Below are positions 42,188-51,516 of a stretch of 56,282 nt of DNA, piece by piece (the first letter of the stretch is position 1; every line of letters begins with the position of its first letter). The translations under genes were made by a program, and so were the position numbers. The stretch covers positions 1 through 56,282 of the forward strand of contig CAZTUL010000007.1 in assembly GCA_964616275.1 (NCBI GenBank), read 5' to 3'. The notes under the pieces are model-generated. The model made no database searches and was not told the origin of the DNA. It worked only from the letters and a program-made list of their open reading frames with translations. This DNA is from CAYZJV01 sp964616275. Its GTDB lineage: Bacteria; Spirochaetota; Spirochaetia; Sphaerochaetales; Sphaerochaetaceae.

Positions 42188-43901
42188 TTTCTACCACAAA
42201 TGTACGACCATGGGGGCATACAGGATGTTCGAGTTTAAATACCTCACGGATGAGCGACTCAGCTGTGCTTTCATCAATTGTATCACCATCTTTTATTGCC
42301 GCGTGACAGGCAATAGTTGCGTAGAGTCGTTTTTCTAATTCTTGAGGAACCCCCACTGACTGGGAGCTGATAAAAGTTACTACCTGTTGCTCTATCGGTT
42401 TCCATACGGCTGGTATTGAATGTAGTTCCCATATCAAATCAGAAACTCGATGTAAATCCAAGCCATAATCACTATACCATTCTGCATGCTGTTGTAAAAA
42501 TTCATCTACTGTTCGCTCAACTTCAAAGGAAAGTGGAACCATAAGTCGTTGGATTCCCCCATCTTTGCGGATTTGGTCGTACAGGATTCGCTCGTGTGCA
42601 GCATGTTGATCAATAAGATAGAGTGATTCATTACGCTGAACAACAAGAAAGAGATCAAAGATTTGACCGTAGTAAACAAAATCTACATTTGTATGAGCGG
42701 GAATAGTTCCAGTGTTTTTTTCTAAACGATCTTTAGCTAAAACTTCACGAGCTCGAGAAAACCAATCGCTGTCAGGTGGGAGTTCTGCTGTTAGAGAAGA
42801 ATGATGGTTACTTTCAGTTTCCTCATGCTGCTGGTATGCAAGATCAGGTTGCTGACTCATGTGCTGATTTACATGTAATCGTGGTAAAGATTTTTTTATT
42901 TGCTGTCGGACCATGACGACTACTTGATGGTGGACTTCTGCCTTATTACGTAGTTTTACCTCTCGCTTTGCGGGATGAATATTAAAATCGACAAGTTCTG
43001 GATCCACTGTTACGAATAAATAACAGTAGGGGAAAGCTCCTCCCGGTAGTGATTCACCATACCCATAGGTTATTGCTTGAACAAGTGCATATTCCTCAAT
43101 TGGGCGCCGATTAATGTAGATTTTCATATGAGAACGATCCGTTCTATAGCAGGCAGGTGTTGATGCAACTGCATAAAGGCTGAACCTGCCGGCATTATCC
43201 GATAATTCTGACATTTCTGATGGGATGACGTGTGAATCATTAGCTAATGCATCAAGTACCCTTTGCTTTGGAGTTGTTGCAGGTAAATCTACTTTCAACC
43301 TGTCACCATCATACATGCGAAATGAAATATTTGGGAGAGCAAGAGCTTTTTCCACAAGCGTATTTCGAATCATTGTACTCTCTGTTGCAGGTCTTTTAAG
43401 GAATAATCTTCGTGCAGGTATAGCAGAGAACAGATGTTCAACATCAATTTTGGTTCCCCGTTCCGGCCCTCCGGGAAATACAGGTTCTTCTCGTCCATTA
43501 TCAACCACGATGGATGCTGGCGGATATTGCTGAAATCGGCTTGCGATAGTAACTTTTGCACTTGCAGCAATGCTGTAGAGAGCCTCTCCACGAAAACCCA
43601 TGGTGGAAAGATTGTACAGATCATCTAATGAAGCAACTTTGCTTGTTGCATGGGACCTACAGCACAACGGGAGATCCTCAGAGGGTATGCCGACTCCGTC
43701 ATCTATTACAGTTATCCGTTCAATCCCCCCTTCAACAATCTGCACCGTGATCGATGTTGCTTGAGCATCGATGGCATTGTCGATGAGTTCTCTCACCACC
43801 GAGGCTGGACGTTCAATGACTTCTCCGGCTGCAATTCGCTGAGCTACAAGGGGGTCTAGTAGATGTATGTGTTTCGTAATATCCATATGAGAGTGTATCA
43901 A
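42144..43901 (-). CDS. mutL: DNA mismatch repair protein MutL
   Basis: The GHKL ATPase domain (about 1-330) has IAAGEVIERPASVVRELIDN, DDGVGI and TMGFRGEALYSIA; the usual ELVEN/ELIEN appears as ELIDN. The C-terminal domain has DQHAAHERILYD, ACHAAIKDG and CPHGRTF, the metal-binding signature of MutL endonucleases, with the last Glu of DQHAxxExxxxE replaced by Asp. It therefore probably nicks DNA itself, fitting bacteria without MutH. The start is probably TTG at 43901, which has AGGGG upstream; an ATG five codons later lacks one. The Shine-Dalgarno lies within the hairpin at 43908-43929. Confidence 0.93.
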   Translation of the reverse strand: MIHSHMDITKHIHLLDPLVAQRIAAGEVIERPASVVRELIDNAIDAQATSITVQIVEGGIERITVIDDGVGIPSEDLPLCCRSHATSKVASLDDLYNLSTMGFRGEALYSIAASAKVTIASRFQQYPPASIVVDNGREEPVFPGGPERGTKIDVEHLFSAIPARRLFLKRPATESTMIRNTLVEKALALPNISFRMYDGDRLKVDLPATTPKQRVLDALANDSHVIPSEMSELSDNAGRFSLYAVASTPACYRTDRSHMKIYINRRPIEEYALVQAITYGYGESLPGGAFPYCYLFVTVDPELVDFNIHPAKREVKLRNKAEVHHQVVVMVRQQIKKSLPRLHVNQHMSQQPDLAYQQHEETESNHHSSLTAELPPDSDWFSRAREVLAKDRLEKNTGTIPAHTNVDFVYYGQIFDLFLVVQRNESLYLIDQHAAHERILYDQIRKDGGIQRLMVPLSFEVERTVDEFLQQHAEWYSDYGLDLHRVSDLIWELHSIPAVWKPIEQQVVTFISSQSVGVPQELEKRLYATIACHAAIKDGDTIDESTAESLIREVFKLEHPVCPHGRTFVVEITRQQLWQSVGRTL

Positions 43902-43907
43902 ATAACA

Positions 43908-43929
43908 CCGCCCCTCACTAGAGGGACGG
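43908..43929 (-). terminator. Hairpin between the giant surface protein gene and mutL
   Basis: In minus-strand RNA, CCGUCCCUC and GAGGGGCGG form a nine-base-pair stem with a UAGU loop, followed by UGUUAUUU. It can terminate the upstream gene, and it also contains the AGGGG Shine-Dalgarno of mutL, so it may limit mutL translation. Confidence 0.6.
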
Positions 43930-43961
43930 AATATCGGTATATTTCACGGCGTCTTTCTCTA

Positions 43962-46900
43962 TTAGAAGAGATTAATATCAACACCGAGTGAGATAGTTGG
44001 ACTAACAGCACCCAAAACCTCCTGCTGGTTCCATGAGCCCGCAACTGGAGAGAAAAGGGCGAGTGATGAGAGGGTGGCATTGAATGTTAACGGACCTTGT
44101 CCAACTGAAATGCCTGCACTTAGATAGCTTTCGGTACTTAACAGGAAATTCTTGGCTCGTGTGAGTAAATTATCACTGCCTGAGATGAGCACATCAACCG
44201 AATCTAAGAATCCCTTTCTGCTGTATGCCAGTTCCACGTCAAACCAAGAGAGATTGAGTGAGCCGGCGAGTGTCAGCATATCACGTGCGGTGTCTGGCGC
44301 AAATGGCGGTGAAAGTGGAAGATGATAGGAACCGGATACTGAGAATTTTTTCTTTTCAATTTTTGCTTCAATTCCAGCTGAGAATTCCTGAGAACCAGCG
44401 GGAGAAGCAAGGAGAGCCAGTATGTCTTTCTGATTTCTTGCGAATAATTCGTCGAACATGCCGTACGATAACGCTCCATTGTGGAGGGCGAAGTCCAAAC
44501 CTAAACTAAAATCTTTTACCTTAAGTTTTAAACCACCTGCGAGAAGGTACGAATCGAAACGTTCCAAAATGGTTCCTGTTGAGCTCAGTAGATACTGTGA
44601 AAATCCATTTGCAGATGAATAATCCACTAACGTATATGCTGAAATATCCAACGCGAGTGTGGTGGATTGATTATCCACAATAGGAAGTATCATTCCAAAT
44701 CCAGGCATGAGAGAAATTACATGGCCTGTAACAGTTGAGAAGGCGGGAATTCCAATCGCCGATAGAGAAAATTCTGCATTATATGATGTGAATGGCATGA
44801 GGGCTAGACGTATTCCACCAAGCTGAGTATCGGTAAGGTCGTTAAGGAACATATCTACATCAAAAACTTTTGTATTCAACTTAGCTCGTAAAGCAAGTGG
44901 ACTTTCAAGGGTACTGTCGGGTATTGAAGAAACATTTCGTACTAATGAGCCCATTGAAACAATTTGATTTCTACTTATATCTAAGTAGAATAGATTTTCT
45001 TCTTTACCAATCAAAATATGATCAATCAGCGAGAAGGCATCGGTTACGGAATCATACACCTTACCTACAGTGCCTCCATATGAACTCCCGAATGCATATG
45101 GGGTGTCGTCATGCGTATAAAGTGAGAAATCTGCAGCATTCCAAGATACCTTTGGACCAATTCCAAAAGAGAGATTTTCTGTTGTAAAGGAAATTTTTGG
45201 ATTTACCGTAACGTAATGCTCGTCTGTTGCTCCAGAAATGAATCTTCGTGTATAGGAGGAGCCAAGTGAGCCGCTGAACAGTCCAGGTTTCCCTAAGGCA
45301 ACGGCGGTGTTTTCTTGTCGTGTAGCCTCTACAACATTACTCTTGCCGAGAGTAATAGTTGCACCAACATTCACTCGTGGAGTATATGCCGTTGTTGTGC
45401 CGACACGTACCCAAGAAATATCGCCAAAGAGCCCAAACAGGCCAGACCTATATCGCAAACTGAGGTATGGCTGACTTGCTTTCTCGAGAGTTCCTGAAAG
45501 AACGAATTCATATAGAGCAGAAGGAATAGTGGTTGCACTTAATAGATTTTCAAAGGATCGTAACATACCGACACGACGGAATCCTATTGCTCCTTGGAAG
45601 TGTGTACCTGAGTAGGTCGTTTCAATTGCAAAACGGTCTGCCGAAACGCCCGAAGCACCGTCTACAGTAACTATCTGAGTTAGGTCAGATGAGACTGGAA
45701 TATCCCACGAGGTGGTAATTCCAAAACGATCACCCTGGTATCCTGCTTCAGCTGCAAATGTATAGAAAACTCCTGCATTAACATCGTACAACCGAGTAAA
45801 GTCGGTCATTTGACCCGAATACCGTGTTTGATTGAAAGATCCATAGGAGACCAATGGGTCTGTGCTATTCTGAACAGCTGCTGCAAGTCTGAAATTCCAT
45901 TTAAGGGTTCTCATATCCAATCCGCCAGCAATGAGAAAATTGGGGAACATACTTTGAATATCATTACCTGAGGCATTATATATTGAATCGAAGCTGAAAT
46001 TATGTAATGAAAGAGAAGTTGCGAACCCTAAGAATGTATCTAATCTAAGTTTTCTCTCATTTTTAAGTGTCCACTCTAAATCGAGTGCTGGGTATGCTGT
46101 CATGCGTCGTGACCGATTAGCGGTTATGATGGATGAAGCTCCAAGAGAGAAAGATGAACCGAACGTATAGGTGAGTCTGCCACCTCCAGTTTGAGATTTT
46201 CCTTCTAACCAGTTCGTCAGATAGAGATCATCGGCAAATATCTCTAGGTTTACTTTTCCGATTCTTGCATTACTGTACATGCCGAGATGTTCTTCATACG
46301 GGCCTGAGGCGACCTGCATCTTGTTTACCAACAATCTATTCCCAAACGAAATTGGAGTGGTATCGTCAATCGCTAGATAGAATGGATAATCTGGTTCACC
46401 GTACCGAATGTAGTCTATAACATGCATAACAGAACTTACAGTTCCTGCAATACCTGTCTCATCACTTATGTTTGAAACTGAATAACTCTGCGGATCAAAA
46501 AGACTGCCATCAGTGAGAAAGTACGCTTGTAATCCTATGGAAAATGCATTGCGGTGGAAGAACGGATTTATGGAGAGTCCCACTTTTGGAGTACTCGATC
46601 CTGTTATACCATCGCGTGAGACGGTAAATGAGGTTGAAATTCCCCATTCTGTTGAACTTTCTGCTGAATCGATTGAACTAGATACAATTCCTAATGGTTC
46701 TCGAATAGTTAACGCATCGGCAACAGCGGTTTCAGGTTGTGCCTGAACCTGAGACGACATTTCAACCTCCTGAGTTTGCGGTGTTGATTCAGACGGCTTT
46801 TTAAGGGCAGTAAACCGGGCTTTCTGGTTTTCTATGTATGTACGAACTGACGCATTTTCAGGAACTTGAGTTATGCCATAAAGTGAAGCCAAAACAGTCT

Positions 46901-48581
46901 GTTCGGGATTTTCAATATCTTCAACAGAGAGTCTTGTAGGATTGATTGACTCGATTTCGTCATTACGAACAGAAATTGTTACTATTCCAATACTTGAAAG
47001 CTCGGCACCGGCATGAACTATCACGGTTTCACCGACTATGCTTCCCTCTGCTGGTAAATTCGCCGCTTCTCCGGTAATTATCAGGTCAATCCCCTTTACC
47101 GATGATGCAATCTCTGTGGGTGTTACCGGGGCTTGCTGTGGCATATTGCCAAGGACTACGATGAAGTCAGTTTCTTCAGAAATCTGTGTAACAAGTCCCT
47201 TCAATTGATTAACAACTGCTTCTAGCTGGAATTCCGGGTCATCATACAGTGCAGCGGGGGGAATAGTGAGTCCAATTACACCAACAATGAAACCTTCTAA
47301 ATCAAAAAGTCTATAGGGAGTGAATAGGTGATTACCTGCTGCATCCTGTACATTTGCTGCCAATACAGAAATTTGTGACTGAGTTTTAGCTATTTCTGCA
47401 GCCTCTTGTAAGCGATTATACCCGAATGCATAATCCTCAGGTCCCGGGGCTATTGCATCGTATTTAAGCATATCCAAGAGGACTGCTATTGATTCACCTG
47501 AAAATGCATTTGCGAGAGGTGTACCACTCATTGTATTACCGGCATCAAGTAGTAGATTACGATCAGAAACTTCACGGCCCCATTCGAGTAACGTTGCCAA
47601 GCGGGTAAAACCGATACTGTTATCATTTTCTATTGAGCCGCGAATATCATTGGTGTGAACTATATGCACATCAAATTTTTCGTCCTCCGGCATTTGTATG
47701 CCTTCAGCAAATGTTTCTTGAGTATCACCTTCCTGGGTAGGCTTTTGTGCTGAGACCGATACAGTTACCGACATGCCCTCAGCCGGGACTTCGGAAATCA
47801 CGATTTCCTTTGTCTCCATCTTACCTTCTTGTCCAACTTTGAAGGGGATGCTTACCGATGTTTCTTCTGCGGGTAGTACCGGGGTGTCGAACATAGGTTT
47901 TGGGGATTGGAATGTGATTCCATCTTCTACAGAAACACTTGGCAGGATTTTTGCAATCTCTTTATCCTGATTTATAGATAATGCCTGATATGTTTGTCGA
48001 GAAATTTCTTTCGCATGGAGAAATGGATCCGCAAGGTTTAAATAGGTAAATGGAGGAATGTTCGTAACTTGCCTTGTGATGGCATTCAGGACCTGAATTT
48101 CTCCTCCGAGAGAAAATATTACCTCCGCATAATCTGAAGAGACGAACATCTCACCAGGACCATCAAGCTGATAAATACCGACAGGGGTTGATACTTCAAG
48201 ATTCCCCGAACTGGAGGGAGAAAAAAGGAATGACGCCGATCCGGCTACTACATAGAACGACGGATCATCAACTCGAGTTGAACCAATTGAAAGAATGGAT
48301 TCTCGTTGCAGTACGATAGTTATATTGTTGCCCTGCAGGGTTACCGGTTCTTGCCCTGAGAGGATAATCCAGCCCTCTTTCAGCGGAGCAGGAGCATCTG
48401 TGTAGGGAACGTAGACACCTTTTTCATTGAACTGGAAAAAATCGGCATTTTGACCACCAACCACCGAAAGAGACGGTGTTCCAGCTTGCATATTTGCTGC
48501 AGACACAGGCAAAGCCAATGCTACTAGAGTAAACAGTGTTACAAGTATTCTTTTCACGTATGTCATCCTCTTTATTTTCAT
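43962..48581 (-). CDS. Giant secreted protein: FecR-like region, ligand-less metallophosphatase domain, beta-rich outer-membrane part
   Basis: A 1539-residue protein. A signal peptide (1-29) is followed by a FecR-like beta region (about 70-180). Residues about 303-545 follow the 5'-nucleotidase/metallophosphatase fold (VHTNDIRGS, LLLDAGNTMSGTP, DFIVVLGN, IDLIITGEA, VIVHAGAELSSIG). Almost all metal ligands are replaced: DxH is Asp312/Arg314, DAGD is Asn349, GNHE is GPED (380-383), the SH is Asn479 and GHxH is Glu505/Ala507. After a Ser/Gln/Glu linker (about 590-625) some 900 residues of amphipathic beta strands end in GVDINLF, like an outer-membrane beta-barrel with a C-terminal aromatic residue. 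The role is unknown. The start lacks a clear Shine-Dalgarno. Confidence 0.8.
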   Translation of the reverse strand: MKIKRMTYVKRILVTLFTLVALALPVSAANMQAGTPSLSVVGGQNADFFQFNEKGVYVPYTDAPAPLKEGWIILSGQEPVTLQGNNITIVLQRESILSIGSTRVDDPSFYVVAGSASFLFSPSSSGNLEVSTPVGIYQLDGPGEMFVSSDYAEVIFSLGGEIQVLNAITRQVTNIPPFTYLNLADPFLHAKEISRQTYQALSINQDKEIAKILPSVSVEDGITFQSPKPMFDTPVLPAEETSVSIPFKVGQEGKMETKEIVISEVPAEGMSVTVSVSAQKPTQEGDTQETFAEGIQMPEDEKFDVHIVHTNDIRGSIENDNSIGFTRLATLLEWGREVSDRNLLLDAGNTMSGTPLANAFSGESIAVLLDMLKYDAIAPGPEDYAFGYNRLQEAAEIAKTQSQISVLAANVQDAAGNHLFTPYRLFDLEGFIVGVIGLTIPPAALYDDPEFQLEAVVNQLKGLVTQISEETDFIVVLGNMPQQAPVTPTEIASSVKGIDLIITGEAANLPAEGSIVGETVIVHAGAELSSIGIVTISVRNDEIESINPTRLSVEDIENPEQTVLASLYGITQVPENASVRTYIENQKARFTALKKPSESTPQTQEVEMSSQVQAQPETAVADALTIREPLGIVSSSIDSAESSTEWGISTSFTVSRDGITGSSTPKVGLSINPFFHRNAFSIGLQAYFLTDGSLFDPQSYSVSNISDETGIAGTVSSVMHVIDYIRYGEPDYPFYLAIDDTTPISFGNRLLVNKMQVASGPYEEHLGMYSNARIGKVNLEIFADDLYLTNWLEGKSQTGGGRLTYTFGSSFSLGASSIITANRSRRMTAYPALDLEWTLKNERKLRLDTFLGFATSLSLHNFSFDSIYNASGNDIQSMFPNFLIAGGLDMRTLKWNFRLAAAVQNSTDPLVSYGSFNQTRYSGQMTDFTRLYDVNAGVFYTFAAEAGYQGDRFGITTSWDIPVSSDLTQIVTVDGASGVSADRFAIETTYSGTHFQGAIGFRRVGMLRSFENLLSATTIPSALYEFVLSGTLEKASQPYLSLRYRSGLFGLFGDISWVRVGTTTAYTPRVNVGATITLGKSNVVEATRQENTAVALGKPGLFSGSLGSSYTRRFISGATDEHYVTVNPKISFTTENLSFGIGPKVSWNAADFSLYTHDDTPYAFGSSYGGTVGKVYDSVTDAFSLIDHILIGKEENLFYLDISRNQIVSMGSLVRNVSSIPDSTLESPLALRAKLNTKVFDVDMFLNDLTDTQLGGIRLALMPFTSYNAEFSLSAIGIPAFSTVTGHVISLMPGFGMILPIVDNQSTTLALDISAYTLVDYSSANGFSQYLLSSTGTILERFDSYLLAGGLKLKVKDFSLGLDFALHNGALSYGMFDELFARNQKDILALLASPAGSQEFSAGIEAKIEKKKFSVSGSYHLPLSPPFAPDTARDMLTLAGSLNLSWFDVELAYSRKGFLDSVDVLISGSDNLLTRAKNFLLSTESYLSAGISVGQGPLTFNATLSSLALFSPVAGSWNQQEVLGAVSPTISLGVDINLF

Positions 48582-48626
48582 GCTTCTACATTACTGCAAA
48601 ACAAGATTGACCGCAACTGTGTTTAC

Positions 48627-49427
48627 TCAATCGTTCTCTGTGTTTTCCTCTGATTCATAAGGTCGTTTATAGGAAAATGCATGGGCTTTATAGATGTGTT
48701 CCCGAGCATCGCGGTCCAAATATACCAGATCACGAACGATAGGTTTCAGCTTGGAACGAATATTTGTCTGATCGTGTGGACATACCGGTTTTACTGACGG
48801 AAGCTGATATAGCTCGTTAAGTCGCCGCGTGGTATGTTCATGAATTTCTATCATGGGACGTATTATATGTAACTTTCCTCCAAAGAACTCTTGAACTGGC
48901 AGCATAGTAGAAAATTTCGCTCTACTTGTAAGATTCAACAGTGTTGTCTCAACCAAATCATCGAGATGATGGCCCATTGCGACTAAAGAACAATCGTGTT
49001 CGGCTGCGTAGGTAAATAAAATACGTCTCCGATTTCGAGAACATAAATAACAATTAAATTCACCATGAAAACTATCTGGATATTGAGGTTCGTCGAGGAT
49101 GGTAAGAGGTATCCCTAATGCCTCAAAATATGCGAGGAGTTTTTCCCTTGCTGCAGCCTCAATTGGGTGTTCGATCCAATTAATCATCACTGCCTGCATC
49201 CGGTATGCGATAGGTAGCCATTTTAAGCGGATTGAAAGAGCAAGAGCGAGGGCAAGAGAATCCTTTCCTCCCGATACGCTCAGCAAAACTGAATCACCTG
49301 AGCGAATCATTTTATGTCTATTAATTGCTCGTCCGGTATGTTTGATGAAGCGCATTACCCATGGAGGAATATCGCCGGCGAGTAATTCTTTCCAGTGGTG
49401 TATTTCGTTATCGGGATTGTGATTCAT
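48627..49427 (-). CDS. ttcA: tRNA 2-thiocytidine biosynthesis protein TtcA
   Basis: A PP-loop ATP pyrophosphatase of 266 residues that thiolates cytidine 32 of tRNA. SGGKDS near residue 52 binds ATP. CYLC near residue 130 and a further Cys in KPVCPH near residue 217 correspond to the three cluster-binding cysteines of TtcA. GHHLDDLVETTLLN is the second conserved block. A longer TilS-type C-terminus is absent, which favours TtcA over TilS. The gene overlaps the upstream HD-domain gene by 20 bases. Confidence 0.87.
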   Translation of the reverse strand: MNHNPDNEIHHWKELLAGDIPPWVMRFIKHTGRAINRHKMIRSGDSVLLSVSGGKDSLALALALSIRLKWLPIAYRMQAVMINWIEHPIEAAAREKLLAYFEALGIPLTILDEPQYPDSFHGEFNCYLCSRNRRRILFTYAAEHDCSLVAMGHHLDDLVETTLLNLTSRAKFSTMLPVQEFFGGKLHIIRPMIEIHEHTTRRLNELYQLPSVKPVCPHDQTNIRSKLKPIVRDLVYLDRDAREHIYKAHAFSYKRPYESEENTEND

Positions 49428-50724
49428 GAGTAAGTATTCCTGTTGCTATGGAGTGTAGGTGTTGTGAGTCAATGTATCTGGGTGCATATACTCTAATTTT
49501 TCGTAAACTGGAAGTAAATGTCTCTACAACATGTGATGTAAATAATTCATCTACCTGATTGAATGGGAGAATTTCTCCCTGTTCTGTAAGAATAGCGATA
49601 TCAGACTCAAAGGAGACGTCTTCTGGAATATCAATTATAATCTCATACTCCCGAAGTTGCGGATAGTGAGGCCTCAATGCTCTCCATACTTCCTGTTCAT
49701 GGTGTGTCCGTTCACTTTGTTCCCAATAAAGTCTTATATTCTGGGGTGTTTCTACATATTGGAGTGTCGCTTTCGGTACGAGCAAAGAGTTACTCCGAAC
49801 GGCAGAAAACAGTTGTTCCGTGGGGGAGTGTGCAACTTGTGTAAGCAGCTGTGCAAAGGATTCATCATCCTGTCCAAACAAGGAGTGTTCAGGGAATTGA
49901 TTTTCCTGTAAACCAAGATGGACAGCTTTTTTAATCATTGCGGTGGCACTTCTGGTGGCTTGATGCCAGTACACGTTTCTGTACATTGAGTACTTAGCGA
50001 ATAGCAGATGTTCTACAGCACCAATTGCTTCAATTGGAATTGCAATCTGGTTTGAGAAATGGGGTACGAGAAGATTTCTGATAATATAAGAAGCGTCCTG
50101 CATTCCATAAGGAATACCACAGAACAGGGCATCACGACTAAGGTAGTCTAACTTATCAGGATCCAAGGTTCCAGAAAGAATTGTGCGCAGAAAGTTAATC
50201 TCAGATGAATCACAGGGGATAGTCGTATCAATAATCTGGCAAACTGCATCAATGGAAGTTCCAATGCTATTTTCAACAATTGATTTAATGATGTCATCTT
50301 GAGCAATAAGCTGTGCTCCAAGGTGTTCGTGTTCCTTTGTTACACAATCTTTTAATGCATGAGCATAGGGAAAATGCCCCATATCATGAAGCAGAGCAGC
50401 AGTCAGCAATGCTTGCATGCCCTCAAAGGAGATATGAAAATCGCTTTCACCCGCTTGGGCCTGTGTGAGCAGGGAAATCATGATGAGCCGCGTTGCATGA
50501 AAGACACCTAGACTATGGTCCAAACGTGTATGTACTGCACCTGGATATACAAGATGTGCTGGACCCAACTGTTTTATTCTGCTCAATTTCTGCATAGGTT
50601 CACAGGAAAATAATTCCTTGAATCCATCGGATAACGGTATATCTCTCCACAACGGATCTCTGATGGTGTGGGTATAATCAGCTATGAGGTGAGCAATATG
50701 TGATCGATTCGTATGCTTGCTCAT
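49408..50724 (-). CDS. HD-domain phosphohydrolase, YwfO/dGTPase-like
   Basis: A 438-residue cytosolic HD-superfamily protein. LVYPGAVHTRLDHSLGVFH (about 60-78), LLHDMGHFPYAHALK (about 115) and GTLDPDKLDYLSRDALFCG (about 195) give the metal-binding His-Asp ligands of the dNTPase/SAMHD1-like family. Relatives hydrolyse deoxynucleoside triphosphates or act as regulatory phosphohydrolases; the substrate here is unknown. The ATG has no Shine-Dalgarno. A promoter (TAGACA, 17 bases, TACGAT) ends seven bases before it, so the mRNA is probably leaderless. It is cotranscribed with ttcA. Confidence 0.85.
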   Translation of the reverse strand: MSKHTNRSHIAHLIADYTHTIRDPLWRDIPLSDGFKELFSCEPMQKLSRIKQLGPAHLVYPGAVHTRLDHSLGVFHATRLIMISLLTQAQAGESDFHISFEGMQALLTAALLHDMGHFPYAHALKDCVTKEHEHLGAQLIAQDDIIKSIVENSIGTSIDAVCQIIDTTIPCDSSEINFLRTILSGTLDPDKLDYLSRDALFCGIPYGMQDASYIIRNLLVPHFSNQIAIPIEAIGAVEHLLFAKYSMYRNVYWHQATRSATAMIKKAVHLGLQENQFPEHSLFGQDDESFAQLLTQVAHSPTEQLFSAVRSNSLLVPKATLQYVETPQNIRLYWEQSERTHHEQEVWRALRPHYPQLREYEIIIDIPEDVSFESDIAILTEQGEILPFNQVDELFTSHVVETFTSSLRKIRVYAPRYIDSQHLHSIATGILTHESQSR

Positions 50725-50731
50725 ATCGGGT

Positions 50732-50760
50732 ATCGTACAGAAACCATGGCATGGTGTCTA
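50732..50760 (-). promoter_or_regulatory. Promoter of the HD-domain gene, abutting its start codon
   Basis: Minus strand: TAGACA (50755-50760), 17 bases, TACGAT (50732-50737). The predicted transcription start coincides with the ATG at 50724. Confidence 0.5.
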
Positions 50761-50768
50761 GACGATAT

Positions 50769-50797
50769 TTGACATTCGTCTCCATTCGAGCAATTAT
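50769..50797 (+). promoter_or_regulatory. Promoter of the small secreted protein gene, abutting its start codon
   Basis: TTGACA (50769-50774), 17 bases, AATTAT (50792-50797). The predicted start coincides with the ATG at 50804. It lies back to back with the divergent HD-gene promoter. Confidence 0.5.
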
Positions 50798-50803
50798 GGA
50801 TGT

Positions 50804-51259
50804 ATGGTTCGAAAACGACGATGTACTCTGTTACTTATGGTATTTTTTCTTCTCAGTGTTGCTCTCTCAGGCCAAGTGGGGAGAGAAGGTTTGCTCCAGT
50901 TAGATGCTAGCGGAGTGCTTCCGAGTATTGAAAAATTCGGCATGATTGAAGATCCACTGCTTCCTTCTCACCCTGCAGTAACTGTTGCGTACCAGGCTTT
51001 TCGTGATGTGTATGGTCCTCTGTGGTTTGAACGATATGTTCAGCCGGAATCACGGTTTGCCATGAATAAAATTCACCATGCCGCTTTGGCTAAAATCTTG
51101 CCTGCAAAAGTTGCAGCGGCAATCGCAATACCCGCTGAATCTTATGTCCTTGTTCCTGTATCAGTATATTCTCCAGAATTGGGAAATGTGGTTTTACAAC
51201 TAATTATTACGAAAGATACTTCGCACGGGTGGAAAATATCCTCCATTACTGTCCCCTGA
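50804..51259 (+). CDS. Small secreted protein of unknown function
   Basis: 151 residues with a clear signal peptide (MVRKRRCTLLLMVFFLLSVA, cleavage near SGQ at about 23). The mature part contains aromatic-rich FRDVYGPLWFERYVQPESRF and a Lys/Ala helix before a beta-rich C-terminus (VVLQLIITKDTSHGWKISSI). I recognise no family. It is transcribed alone, divergently from the HD-domain gene. No Shine-Dalgarno is visible; the start probably lies at the mRNA 5' end. A periplasmic location is inferred from the signal peptide. Confidence 0.72.
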   Translation: MVRKRRCTLLLMVFFLLSVALSGQVGREGLLQLDASGVLPSIEKFGMIEDPLLPSHPAVTVAYQAFRDVYGPLWFERYVQPESRFAMNKIHHAALAKILPAKVAAAIAIPAESYVLVPVSVYSPELGNVVLQLIITKDTSHGWKISSITVP

Positions 51260-51278
51260 AATTCTCTATGAAGAGCTC

Positions 51279-51307
51279 TTGACAGTGTTCCTTTTCGTGG
51301 GTATAGT
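51279..51307 (+). promoter_or_regulatory. Strong sigma-70 promoter of the tRNA gene
   Basis: Consensus TTGACA (51279-51284), exactly 17 bases, TATAGT (51302-51307). The downstream TTCGCCTG is fairly GC-rich, as in growth-rate-controlled stable-RNA promoters. Predicted start near 51314. Confidence 0.82.
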
Positions 51308-51337
51308 TTCGCCTGTCGTGTTCAACGGCATGCGTGT

Positions 51338-51410
51338 GGCGGCGTAGCTCAGTTGGTAGAGCAAACGGCTCATATCCGTTCGGTCAGGGGTCCGAGTCCC
51401 TTCGCCGCTA
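51338..51410 (+). tRNA. tRNA-Met (anticodon CAU, elongator type)
   Basis: A complete 73-base cloverleaf: acceptor GGCGGCG with CGCCGCT (G1-U72, as in several elongator tRNA-Met species), D arm GCTC/GAGC, and anticodon stem AACGG/CCGTT with loop CTCATAT. The C1-A72 mismatch of initiator tRNA is absent. The T loop is TCCGAGT, with C at the usual position 55. CCA is not encoded. Lysidine-modified tRNA-Ile2 also has CAU, but the acceptor stem favours Met. Confidence 0.9.
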
Positions 51411-51414
51411 TTGC

Positions 51415-51467
51415 AGCACCTTTCTTTTTCACGTCTTTACAGATACGGGAAGAGAGGGGTGCTTTTT
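51415..51467 (+). terminator. Terminator after the tRNA gene
   Basis: AGCACC (51415-51420) pairs with GGTGCT (51458-51463), with CT-rich and GA-rich inner strands able to extend the stem, followed by TTTTT. Confidence 0.7.
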
Positions 51468-51481
51468 CATTTTCTTCGACC

Positions 51482-51510
51482 TTGCAAATCTCTTTGAACA
51501 TCAGTAATCT
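51482..51510 (+). promoter_or_regulatory. Promoter abutting the start of the membrane-protein gene
   Basis: TTGCAA (51482-51487), 17 bases, TAATCT (51505-51510). The predicted transcription start is the A of the ATG at 51517, again without a Shine-Dalgarno. Confidence 0.45.
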
Positions 51511-51516
51511 ATCAGC

